DNA of 64,000 nt, taken from the NCBI GenBank assembly GCA_947252755.1, contig CAMXWV010000012.1, positions 8,993-72,992 on the forward strand, written 5' to 3'. Each line of letters begins with the position of its first letter. Position 1 is the first letter of the stretch. The translations under genes and the position numbers were made by a program. The notes under the pieces are model-generated. The model was not told the origin of the DNA. It made no database searches and saw only the letters and a program-made list of their open reading frames with translations. Positions 50,746 through 58,343 of the stretch are shown here, piece by piece. Source of the stretch: an uncultured Dermabacter sp. (lineage in GTDB: Bacteria; Actinomycetota; Actinomycetes; Actinomycetales; Dermabacteraceae).

Positions 50746-51479
50746 GCGATCCACACGGCGATCAGGTGGCAGATGAAGCCGATCACCGTGAAGGTGTGGA
50801 AGGTTTCATGGAACCCGAACCAGGTGGTTGAGGGGTTCGGCGCTTTCAGTCCGTACACCACAGCGCCGATCGTGTAGGCCACACCGCCGGCCACGATCAG
50901 GCCGACTACGCCCCAGCCGCCGCCCGCGATGAACTCCGGCATGTAGAAGATTGCCACCCAGCCAAGCGCAACATACGCCGGCACATACAGCCAGCGTGGC
51001 GCACCGGTCCAGAACAGTCGGAATGCCACGCCGAGCAGCGCACCCGACCACACGATGATCAGCAGCATGGCGGTGCTGCTGGGCGGCAGCAGAGCTACAG
51101 CCAGCGGCGTGTACGTTCCGGCGATGATGAGAAAGATGTTCGCGTGGTCGAACCGGCGCAGCAGAAGGGCCCGTGCCGGGCTCCAGGTGCCGCGATGGTA
51201 CACAGCGCTGATGCCAAACAGCATCGCGGCGGTTGCGATGAACACCACCGTGGCCAGCCGGTTGCTGAGACTGTTGCCGGTGGCCACCAGCAGCAGGCCC
51301 GCAATAACAGCGGCCGGGAAAGCCGCCAGGTGAATCCAGCCGCGCAGATGCGGCTTCGGAAGCACGTCCAGGGCCCCGGACAGCCGCTGAACAGCCGCTT
51401 CAGCGGCGTTCGCCGGGGAGCTGGGCGATACAGCCACATGAGCGGAAGCGGGAGGCTGCGATGTGCACTCAGAGGTCAT
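50736..51479 (-). CDS. Hemolysin III family membrane protein
   Basis: Seven-helix protein of the hemolysin III/TrhA group, related to adiponectin receptors; 247 residues. Family marks are AVYHRGTWSPARALLLRRFDHANIFLIIAGTYTPL-like segments (here SAVYHRGTW and FDHANIFLIIAGTYTP) and late FHETFHTFTVIGFICH with conserved His residues. I chose ATG 51479, next to a TACGCT box, over an ATG 15 codons upstream. Rv1085c position. Despite the name, hemolysis is not established; a lipid-homeostasis role is proposed. Confidence 0.88.
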   Translation of the reverse strand: MTSECTSQPPASAHVAVSPSSPANAAEAAVQRLSGALDVLPKPHLRGWIHLAAFPAAVIAGLLLVATGNSLSNRLATVVFIATAAMLFGISAVYHRGTWSPARALLLRRFDHANIFLIIAGTYTPLAVALLPPSSTAMLLIIVWSGALLGVAFRLFWTGAPRWLYVPAYVALGWVAIFYMPEFIAGGGWGVVGLIVAGGVAYTIGAVVYGLKAPNPSTTWFGFHETFHTFTVIGFICHLIAVWIAVV

Positions 51480-51485
51480 AACGCA

Positions 51486-51499
51486 AGCGTAACTTACGC
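51486..51499 (-). promoter_or_regulatory. -10 box of hlyIII overlapping a palindrome
   Basis: On the minus strand TACGCT (51491-51486) ends six bases before ATG 51479. It overlaps GCGTAA-C-TTACGC (51487-51499), a perfect inverted repeat that could be an operator. Confidence 0.4.
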
Positions 51500-51668
51500 A
51501 ACCGTAGGTTGAGTGGGTGCTCATCCTGCCGACTGACCCTCACACCGCCGCGAGCGCAGAGATGTGTTCATCCTGTGCAGTTCACGTCAAAGAATCCGTG
51601 CGCGGGATGCACAGGCCGAAGCGAGCAGGTGAGAATAGGACCGTCAGCCGTTTCTGAAGAGGTGATCC

Positions 51669-52544
51669 GTGCTCGCGCACCGCTCTGCACCGTCGGGTCC
51701 CGTCGCGCCGATGGCGCGCGCAGATGTCACCGCGCCGATGGCGCGCGCAGAGGCCCCTGCGCCGTCCGCGCGCTCACGTGGCACAAAGCCGGCAGCCGCT
51801 GCGATGCCGCGCCACGTGGGCGTGATCATTGACGGCAACCGCCGCTGGGCAAAGCAGCGAGGACTGAGCACCGCCGAAGGCCACCGGGCAGGCGCCCGAA
51901 AGATCACCGAAGTGCTCGAATGGTGCGATGAGGAAGGCATCGAACTCGCCACCATCTGGATGCTCTCCACGGATAACACCAACCGCTCCGCTGAGGAGCT
52001 CACCGCCCTCACCGGCATCATCGTGGATGCCGTCACAGACATCACCGAACGCGGTTTTCGCGCGCGAATCATCGGCGATCCCACCGTGCTCGGCGCAGAC
52101 GCCGCCGCCCGCATCGACCGCGCCGTCAACAGCGCCGCATCCAGCAGCGCCGCATCCAGCAGCGCCGCAGCAGTCTCCACTGCGGATGACACCACCCGCC
52201 GGCTCGAGGTGGACCTTGCCGTGGGCTACGGCGGGCGCGCTGAAATCATGCGCGCCGTGCGCGCAGCCGTCGCGCAGCAAACCGATCACGGTCTCAGCGC
52301 GGAGGACGCGCTCGCTGCACTCACCGTGGAGCAGGTGTCTGACCACCTGTTCACCGCGGGGCAGCCGGATCCTGACCTCATCATCCGCACCTCCGGGGAG
52401 ATGCGCCTGTCCGGATTCCTCATGTGGCAGAGCGCCCACACGGAGTTCGTGTTCACCTCCACGCTCTGGCCGGACTTCTCCCGCGCTGACCTGGAAGCGG
52501 CGCTCGCGGACTACGCGCAGCGCGACCGACGCTTCGGCGCCTAA
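51669..52544 (+). CDS. uppS: Cis-prenyltransferase (isoprenyl diphosphate synthase)
   Basis: Adds isopentenyl units to make Z-prenyl diphosphates for cell-wall lipid carriers. Catalytic Asp55 is in GVIIDGNRRWAK; RTSGEMRLSGFLMWQ binds substrate. The C-terminal FTSTLWPDF is typical. Residues 1-45 consist partly of degenerate 9-residue repeats (APMARAD). About 20 extra Ser/Ala residues lie near 156-172, encoded by 15-bp repeats, between the core helices. Rv1086, a short-chain Z-farnesyl enzyme, holds this position in mycobacteria, so the chain length here is uncertain. Confidence 0.92.
   Translation: MLAHRSAPSGPVAPMARADVTAPMARAEAPAPSARSRGTKPAAAAMPRHVGVIIDGNRRWAKQRGLSTAEGHRAGARKITEVLEWCDEEGIELATIWMLSTDNTNRSAEELTALTGIIVDAVTDITERGFRARIIGDPTVLGADAAARIDRAVNSAASSSAASSSAAAVSTADDTTRRLEVDLAVGYGGRAEIMRAVRAAVAQQTDHGLSAEDALAALTVEQVSDHLFTAGQPDPDLIIRTSGEMRLSGFLMWQSAHTEFVFTSTLWPDFSRADLEAALADYAQRDRRFGA
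51705..51777 (+). repeat. 27-bp in-frame repeat in the uppS N-terminus
   Basis: GCGCCGATGGCGCGCGCAGA occurs at 51705-51724 and 51732-51751, period 27, with a decayed third copy. It encodes 9-residue APMARA-type units in a probably disordered region. Confidence 0.6.
52130..52173 (+). repeat. 15-bp in-frame repeat inside uppS
   Basis: GCCGCATCCAGCAGC occurs in about 2.6 copies, encoding an Ser/Ala stretch (SAASS units) inserted in a surface loop of the prenyltransferase. Confidence 0.65.
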
Positions 52545-52624
52545 CTCCGCTTTTACGCATGCGCGTGACACCGCCGGCATCCGGCGCTTAACTCCGTCTG
52601 CACGCTTGGTGAACTCACGCTGAC
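52535..52624 (+). repeat. Degenerate 21-24-bp repeat starting at the uppS stop codon
   Basis: GGCGCCTAACTCCG at the stop returns as GGCGCTTAACTCCG 47 bases on. Stop-like triplets lie at 52542 (TAA, the gene stop), 52566 (TGA), 52589 (TAA) and 52610 (TGA), steps of 24, 23 and 21. More decayed than the other arrays. Confidence 0.5.
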
Positions 52625-52663
52625 GCCCTGCACGTTGCCGCAGCAGTGGGTGCGGTGCGCCCC

Positions 52664-52669
52664 TAGCGT
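52664..52669 (+). promoter_or_regulatory. -10 box of phoH2
   Basis: TAGCGT ends seven bases before ATG 52677, predicting a leaderless mRNA. Confidence 0.45.
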
Positions 52670-52676
52670 GAGAGCC

Positions 52677-53948
52677 ATGATCTACGTTCTGGATACGTCT
52701 GTTCTGCTTGCTGATCCGCGGGCCCTGTTCCGATTCGACGAGCATGATGTGGTGCTCCCGCTCGTGGTGATCACTGAGCTGGAAGCGAAACGGCACCACC
52801 CCGATCTGGGCTTCTTCGCCCGGCAGGCTCTGCGCACCCTGGATGATCTGCGCGAGCAGCACGGCGGCTTGGATCATGCGGTGCCGGTGGGGGAGGGCAC
52901 GCTCCGGGTGGAGCTGAACCACCAGGACCAGTCCTCACTGCCAGCTGCGTTCCGGCTCGCAGACAATGACACCCGCATTCTTGCCTGCGCGAAGAATCTT
53001 GCGGACGAGGGGCACGAGGTGGTGGTGGTCAGCAAGGACGTTCCGATGCGGATCAAAGCCTCCGCTATGGGGCTGCGCTCCGAGGAGTACCGCGCGGAGC
53101 TTGCGCAGGACCGGGGCTATGCCGGGATCGAGTCGGCGGAGATCTCCGGGGATGAGATGCAGGGACTCTACGCCGGTGAGGAGATCAGCCTGGAGCACAA
53201 GCTGCCCGTTCACACCGGGCTGAAGCTCACCAGCGAACGCGGCAACGCCCTCGGCGTGGTGACAAGCCGAGGCACCGTGCGCGTGGTGAACGCGGACCAG
53301 ACCGTGTTCGGCGCTCACGGCCGCAGTGCGGAGCAGCGCATCGCCATTGATCACCTGCTGGATGATTCGATCCGCATCGTGTCCATGGGTGGGCGCGCCG
53401 GCACCGGCAAAAGCGCCCTTGCTCTATGTGCGGGGCTGGAAGCGGTGCTTGAGCGGCGCCTGCAGCGGAAGATCCTGGTATTCCGCCCGCTGTTCGCCGT
53501 GGGCGGGCAGGAGCTCGGCTACCTGCCGGGGGACCAGGCGGAGAAGATGAACCCGTGGGCGCAGGCCGTGTTCGACACGCTCTCCTCCATGGTCTCGGAC
53601 AGTGTGATCGATGATGTGATGGCCCGCGGCATGCTGGACGTGCTCCCGCTCACCCATATCCGCGGGCGGTCCCTGCACGACGCGTTCGTGATCGTGGACG
53701 AGGCCCAGTCACTGGAGCGGAACGTGCTGCTGACCATGCTCAGCCGCATCGGCCAGAACTCTCGCGTGGTGCTCACGCACGACGTGGCGCAGCGGGACAA
53801 CCTGCGGGTGGGCCGCAGCGACGGGATCACCGCGGTGGTGGAGGCGCTGAAGGGGGAGGACCTGTTCGCTCATGTGACACTGCGCCGCTCTGAGCGCAGT
53901 CCGGTGGCGGAGCTGGTCACCCGGGTGCTGGATGCCCCGTTGCCCTGA
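52677..53948 (+). CDS. phoH2: PhoH2: PIN domain fused to PhoH ATPase
   Basis: Cytosolic RNA-processing protein of 423 residues. The N-terminal PIN nuclease domain (about 1-140) shows acidic residues in YVLDTSVLLADP, ITELEAKRH and LADNDTRILACA. The PhoH part from about 225 has Walker A GGRAGTGKSALAL and Walker B FVIVDEAQSLER. Mycobacterial PhoH2 (Rv1095) is a sequence-specific RNA helicase and RNase, encoded with a small antitoxin-like gene; no such small gene is seen here. Neighbour of fum, as in mycobacteria. Confidence 0.92.
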   Translation: MIYVLDTSVLLADPRALFRFDEHDVVLPLVVITELEAKRHHPDLGFFARQALRTLDDLREQHGGLDHAVPVGEGTLRVELNHQDQSSLPAAFRLADNDTRILACAKNLADEGHEVVVVSKDVPMRIKASAMGLRSEEYRAELAQDRGYAGIESAEISGDEMQGLYAGEEISLEHKLPVHTGLKLTSERGNALGVVTSRGTVRVVNADQTVFGAHGRSAEQRIAIDHLLDDSIRIVSMGGRAGTGKSALALCAGLEAVLERRLQRKILVFRPLFAVGGQELGYLPGDQAEKMNPWAQAVFDTLSSMVSDSVIDDVMARGMLDVLPLTHIRGRSLHDAFVIVDEAQSLERNVLLTMLSRIGQNSRVVLTHDVAQRDNLRVGRSDGITAVVEALKGEDLFAHVTLRRSERSPVAELVTRVLDAPLP

Positions 53949-53955
53949 CGCTGGG

Positions 53956-55362
53956 TCAGTTCTGCTCGGGGGAGGTCATGGAGAGCACGTCAAGCGCGTC
54001 ATCCAGCTGCTGCTCGGTCAGCTCACCGCGCTCCACAAAGCCGAGCGCGATCGCTGCGTCACGCACGCTGACCTGCTCTGCCACCGCATGCTTCGCGATC
54101 GTGGCGGCGGCTTCGTAGCCGATCAGCTTGTTCAGCGGCGTCACAATCGAGGGGCTTGCCTCCGCGTAGAACCGTGCTTTTTCCGCGTTCGCCACCAGGC
54201 CCGCAATGGTTTTGTCCGCAAGCACCCGGCAGCCGTTGGCCAGCAGTCGGATCGACTCCAGCAGGCTGGTGCCCATCAGCGGGATCTGCACGTTCAGCTC
54301 GAATACTCCCTGGGCGCCGCCCCATGCAATTGCCGCGTCATTGCCGATCACACGAGTACACAGCATCATGAGGGCTTCTGGCACCACCGGGTTCACTTTG
54401 CCGGGCATGATCGAGCTGCCCGGCTGCAGGTCCGGGATCTGAATTTCGCCCAGGCCGGTGTTCGGGCCGGAGCCCATCCACCGCAGGTCAGTGTTGATCT
54501 TCGTCAGGGACACGGCGATGGAGCGCAGCGCACCGGACATCTCCACCAGGCCGTCCCGGTTCGCCTGCGCTTCGAAATGGTTGCGCGCCTCCGTCAGCGG
54601 CAGGGAGGTCTGCTCAACGAGCAGGCTGATCACACGCTGCGGGAACCCGGCCGGAGTGTTGATGCCGGTGCCCACGGCGGTGCCGCCGAGCGGAACCTCC
54701 GCGGTGCGCGGCAGCGCTGCTTCAACCCGTTCCATGCCATAGCGGATCTGCGCGGCAAACCCGCCGAACTCCTGGCCGAGCGTCACCGGCGTGGCATCCA
54801 TCATGTGAGTGCGCCCAGCCTTCACCACGTCCTTCCACTGCTCAGCCTTCTCCTCCAGGGCAGAGGCGAGGTGATCCAGTGAGGGCAGCAGCTGATTCAC
54901 CACAGCACCGGTCACCGCCACATGCACCGAGGTGGGGAACACGTCATTGGAGGACTGGGAGCAGTTCACGTGGTCATTCGGGTGAACCTGCAGCTCATCG
55001 GAGGAGGCGAGCGTGGCGAGCACCTCGTTCATGTTCATGTTTGAGGAGGTGCCGGACCCGGTCTGGTACACATCCACCGGGAAGTGCTCGTCGTGCTGGC
55101 CGGCGATCACCTCGTCAGCGGCGCGCACAATCGCCTCAGCCAGGGCGGGATCGAGCACTCCCAGCTCAGCGTTCGCGCGGGCTGCCGCTTTCTTCACTTC
55201 GGCAAGGGCGTGGATGTGGGCGGGCTCAAGGCCGTTACCGGAGATCGGGAAGTTTTCCACGGCACGCTGCGTCTGTGCCCGGTAGAGGGCGTTCGCGGGA
55301 ACGCGGACTTCCCCCATGGTGTCATGTTCGATGCGGTAATCGGCCTGGTCATGTGCGCTCAT
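53956..55362 (-). CDS. fum: Fumarate hydratase, class II
   Basis: Interconverts fumarate and malate in the TCA cycle, oxygen-stable and without iron. The family signature GSSIMPGKVNPVVPE is intact, and TGSGTSSNMNMNEV binds substrate. From ATG 55362 (MSAHDQADYRIEHD) it has 468 residues; another ATG nine codons upstream lies right against the kinase stop and has a poorer ribosome-binding site. Convergent with phoH2, seven bases apart. It may also run toward succinate in anaerobic growth with the split PFL. Confidence 0.95.
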   Translation of the reverse strand: MSAHDQADYRIEHDTMGEVRVPANALYRAQTQRAVENFPISGNGLEPAHIHALAEVKKAAARANAELGVLDPALAEAIVRAADEVIAGQHDEHFPVDVYQTGSGTSSNMNMNEVLATLASSDELQVHPNDHVNCSQSSNDVFPTSVHVAVTGAVVNQLLPSLDHLASALEEKAEQWKDVVKAGRTHMMDATPVTLGQEFGGFAAQIRYGMERVEAALPRTAEVPLGGTAVGTGINTPAGFPQRVISLLVEQTSLPLTEARNHFEAQANRDGLVEMSGALRSIAVSLTKINTDLRWMGSGPNTGLGEIQIPDLQPGSSIMPGKVNPVVPEALMMLCTRVIGNDAAIAWGGAQGVFELNVQIPLMGTSLLESIRLLANGCRVLADKTIAGLVANAEKARFYAEASPSIVTPLNKLIGYEAAATIAKHAVAEQVSVRDAAIALGFVERGELTEQQLDDALDVLSMTSPEQN

Positions 55363-55389
55363 CGCTGCTCCCTGCGTTCGCTGTGCCAC

Positions 55390-56337
55390 TCAGTGGGTCA
55401 GTGTATCTGTGATCTCGCTCTCCCACGGCGGGTTCGCTCCCGGTCGGGACACTGTCACCGCCGCGAGCCGAGCTGCGTGTTGAACCAGCGCTCTCACCCG
55501 CTCGGAGTCCAGGGTTCGGATCGCCTCCTGATGCTCTGCTCCGAGCAGCCCGAGCCGGGCCAGGCCGTCGAGCAGCCCGGCGGAGAACGTGTCTCCGGCG
55601 CCCACGGTGTCCGCCACCGTGACCGGCTCAGCCGGGATATCCACGCGGCCGTCCGCTGTGAATGCGCGTGCTCCATCTGCGCCAAAGGTGATCACCACGA
55701 GCGCAACGCCGCGAGCCAGCAGGTCTTCAGCGAATGCGTCGATCCCAGCGGCATCAACGGTGCGGCCAGTGCCGCTGAGCAGCCACTGCACGTCCTCATC
55801 GCTGGCCTTGACGATGGTGGCAAGCGACGCGTTCGCCAGCACGACCGGCAGCACCTGCTCCGGCTCGCCCATCAGCGCGGGCCGAATGTTCGGGTCGTAA
55901 GAGATCAGGGACGTGGCGCGCATTCGCGTGATGATGTCCCGCAGCGTGGAGGCACCCGGTTCAAGCACGGCGGCGATAGAAGAGGTGTGGATCGCGTCGG
56001 CCGCAGCGGGCACACCAGCCGGATCCGGTGCCCACTCAAGATCAAAGGTGTAGGACGCGGCGCCGGTGGAGCTGATCTGCGCCAGAGCAGTTGAGGTTCG
56101 GCGATCCTGCAGTGACCCACTGGTGAGCTGAACCCCGGATGCTTCCGCATGGTCGCGGATCTGCTGGCCGCGCGGGTCCGAGCCGATCTGCGTGAGCAGA
56201 TGAGAGGTGTGGCCGAGCCGACCAAGCGCCACTGCCACGTTCAGCGGGGACCCGCCGGGGTACTCCACGGGCTGCGCGCCCGGGCGCTGCACGATGTCGA
56301 TGAGGGCTTCGCCCATGGTCACAATCACAGACTTCAC
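55390..56337 (-). CDS. PfkB-family sugar kinase
   Basis: Likely fructokinase or a related sugar kinase, 315 residues. GGSPLNVAVALGRLG near the start and DTVGAGDTFSAGLLDGL near the C-terminus (with the catalytic Asp) define the family. Start is GTG. The substrate cannot be named from sequence. It lies between fum and the DUF4245 gene, the place where glpX (fructose-1,6-bisphosphatase) stands in mycobacteria. Confidence 0.87.
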   Translation of the reverse strand: MKSVIVTMGEALIDIVQRPGAQPVEYPGGSPLNVAVALGRLGHTSHLLTQIGSDPRGQQIRDHAEASGVQLTSGSLQDRRTSTALAQISSTGAASYTFDLEWAPDPAGVPAAADAIHTSSIAAVLEPGASTLRDIITRMRATSLISYDPNIRPALMGEPEQVLPVVLANASLATIVKASDEDVQWLLSGTGRTVDAAGIDAFAEDLLARGVALVVITFGADGARAFTADGRVDIPAEPVTVADTVGAGDTFSAGLLDGLARLGLLGAEHQEAIRTLDSERVRALVQHAARLAAVTVSRPGANPPWESEITDTLTH

Positions 56338-56357
56338 AGCCCTATTCTGTCACCGCT

Positions 56358-56987
56358 GTGGTCACAATGGGTGGCATGTCCGAGCCGTCACCCGCTGATC
56401 CCGTCTCCGCTGATCCTGCGCCTGCTGCGCCGCCGCCGAAGCAGCGCCGTCTGCCCACCAAGAAAAACACGTCCGTGAAGAACATGGCGTGGGCGCTTGG
56501 CCTGAACCTGATCGTGGTGGCGCTGATCGCGTTTGTGGTGGTGGGCCTGGGCCGTGATGACAAGCCGACCGCGTCGGCCGGCTCCCAGCTCACCGTGGAC
56601 GTGGCGGATTCCGCTTCCCGCGCGCAGAACACGCTCCCGTTCCCGGTGGTGGTGCCGGAGGTGCCGTCCGGGTGGCGGGCGGTGGACGCTCGCGTTCACG
56701 GCACCGAACAGCAGTGGAGCGTTCGGTACAGCGCCCCCAGCGGCATGACCACACTGTGGGAGGGCGCGCAGTATGACGCGGCCCTCACCCAGCGGATGGA
56801 CGGCAGCCTTCGCGCAACCGGCCAGAGAGAACAGATCAACGGCGCTGACTGCGAATGGTTCGAATCCCCCGACGGCCCGGTGGGTCTGGGCTGCGAAACC
56901 GCCGACTACGGCCTAGTGGTCAGCGGTTCCGCGAACCGGGAGGACCTGCTCACGCTGATGCGGGCAGCCACCGCGAGTGCTCGGTGA
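56358..56987 (+). CDS. DUF4245 family membrane-anchored protein
   Basis: A 209-residue protein: a Pro/Ala-rich cytoplasmic start, one membrane helix (about 43-64, AWALGLNLIVVALIAFVVVGLG) and an extracellular domain with VPSGWRAVDARVHG and two Cys residues (DCEWFE, LGCETAD) that may pair. DUF4245 proteins stand next to glpX and fum in actinobacteria (Rv1100). Function unknown. Start is uncertain: GTG 56358 is near a TATTCT box (56343-56348), while ATG 56367 and 56376 are possible. The stop abuts the ddh stop. Confidence 0.75.
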   Translation: MVTMGGMSEPSPADPVSADPAPAAPPPKQRRLPTKKNTSVKNMAWALGLNLIVVALIAFVVVGLGRDDKPTASAGSQLTVDVADSASRAQNTLPFPVVVPEVPSGWRAVDARVHGTEQQWSVRYSAPSGMTTLWEGAQYDAALTQRMDGSLRATGQREQINGADCEWFESPDGPVGLGCETADYGLVVSGSANREDLLTLMRAATASAR

Positions 56988-57959
56988 TCACACGTCCCGA
57001 ACGATCAGCTCATCCAGCGGTGTGGGGGAGAGCAGATAGGGAGCCACTTCCAGCACTGTGAACGCGCCCCGCTCACCCGCGGCATGCAGACGCGCAGCAG
57101 CCCGGCCGTACGCCACTTGGCTTGCCGCGGTGAAGTCCGGGTTCATCTCCAGCTGCAGGGAGTACTCCACTGTGGACTGGGATCCGCCCAGGTCGCCCGT
57201 GGTGATGACGCGCCCGCCATGCGGCAGGCCCAGGTGGTTCGCGTTGAACTCGTCTTCGCTGATGAACTCCACGGTGGTCTCATAGGGCGCGAAATAGTTC
57301 GGCATGGTGACGATCTGCTCGCGGATCCGCTCCTGGTCAGCCTCGTCAGCCACTGCTACCACGTGGCGGGTGTGCGCGGTGGTGGCGGTGATGTCCGCGC
57401 CTTCGCCCCGGCGGGCAGATTCGAGCGCTTCTTGGCTTGGGATTGTGTACTGCACGGCGCGCTTCACCCCCGGAATGCGCCGAACCGCATCAGAGTGGCC
57501 TTGTGAGGCTCCCTTGCCCCAGAAGGTGTTCTGCTGGGGGTGTGGGAACAGCGCGGAGGCCATGGTGCGGTTGATGGAGAAGAAGCCCGGGTCCCAGCCG
57601 CTTGCCACGAGCGCCACGGTGCCGCCTTCTTTGGCGGCGGCATCCATTCGCTGCTTGTGGCCCAGGATCTCCGCGTGATTGTCATAGGTGTCCACGGTGG
57701 TGAACAGGCGGGCCCAGTTGGTGGCCTGCTCGGGAATGTCCGTGGCGCTGCCCAGGCACAGGAACAGCAGGTCGATAGTCTCCGCGTGCTGCTCGGCTTC
57801 TGAAACGGTGAACACGGGGGTGTCCGTGTCCAGTGAGCTGCGGCGGGAGAAGATGCCCACCAGCTCCATATCGGGCTGGAGCTTCACAAGCTTCTCCACG
57901 CTTTTGCCGAGGTTGCCGTAGCCAGCGATCGCTGCGCGAATACGAGGTGATTCAGTCAT
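56988..57959 (-). CDS. ddh: Meso-diaminopimelate dehydrogenase
   Basis: NADPH enzyme that makes meso-diaminopimelate directly from tetrahydrodipicolinate and ammonia, a one-step bypass to lysine and peptidoglycan. The nucleotide motif is AAIAGYGNLGKSVEKL; FTTVDTYDNHAEI and SGWDPGFFSINR bind the substrate. 323 residues, as in Corynebacterium. It suggests meso-DAP in the cell wall. Its stop codon directly touches that of the DUF4245 gene. Confidence 0.95.
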   Translation of the reverse strand: MTESPRIRAAIAGYGNLGKSVEKLVKLQPDMELVGIFSRRSSLDTDTPVFTVSEAEQHAETIDLLFLCLGSATDIPEQATNWARLFTTVDTYDNHAEILGHKQRMDAAAKEGGTVALVASGWDPGFFSINRTMASALFPHPQQNTFWGKGASQGHSDAVRRIPGVKRAVQYTIPSQEALESARRGEGADITATTAHTRHVVAVADEADQERIREQIVTMPNYFAPYETTVEFISEDEFNANHLGLPHGGRVITTGDLGGSQSTVEYSLQLEMNPDFTAASQVAYGRAAARLHAAGERGAFTVLEVAPYLLSPTPLDELIVRDV

Positions 57960-57989
57960 GGGGAAAACTGTATCGCCATGGACTGGGGT

Positions 57990-58066
57990 CGCAACGCATT
58001 CGCCAGCGGGGTGCGGATCAGCTGCAGGTGGGGTGCTGATCAGTCGCTGCTGGGGTACTGATCAGT
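57990..58066 (-). repeat. 22-bp tandem repeat starting at the xseB stop codon
   Basis: On the minus strand, units close to GCGACTGATCAGCACCCC repeat with TGA at plus positions 58062-58064 (xseB stop), 58040-58042 and 58018-58020, exactly 22 bases apart; a fourth unit near 57996 has decayed. It fills most of the gap to ddh. Confidence 0.8.
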
Positions 58067-58343
58067 CGCTCACGGCCTGTTCCTGTTGCCGCTGGATAGC
58101 GGCGTCCAGGCGTTCACGTGCACCATCCAGCCACTGCTGGCAGCGCTGGGAGAGCAGTTCGCCGCGCTCCCACAGTGCGATTGATTCCTCCAGGCTGCCC
58201 TGGCCAGCTTCGAGTGTGCGCACAATCTGGAACAGCTCGTCACGTGCCTGTTCGTAGCCGAGCGCCTGGATGTCGTCGGGCAGTTCAGCGGCCTGCTGTG
58301 GGGTGTCGGTGGGATCGGTGTTCTCGGTGGGATCAGTGTTCAT
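58062..58343 (-). CDS. xseB: Exodeoxyribonuclease VII small subunit
   Basis: Small subunit (93 residues) of the single-strand DNA exonuclease; several copies bind one large subunit. The core is LGYEQARDELFQIVRTLE, then GSLEESIALWERGELLSQRCQQWLD-like helices. ATG 58343 was chosen (MNTDPTENTD); it overlaps the xseA stop by 11 bases, so the two are coupled. A longer upstream frame is antiphase to xseA. Confidence 0.94.
   Translation of the reverse strand: MNTDPTENTDPTDTPQQAAELPDDIQALGYEQARDELFQIVRTLEAGQGSLEESIALWERGELLSQRCQQWLDGARERLDAAIQRQQEQAVSD

Noticed and set aside
52545..52676. Small antitoxin gene before phoH2
   Set aside because: No open frame with a start and ribosome-binding site fits the gap, which is mostly repeat and promoter.
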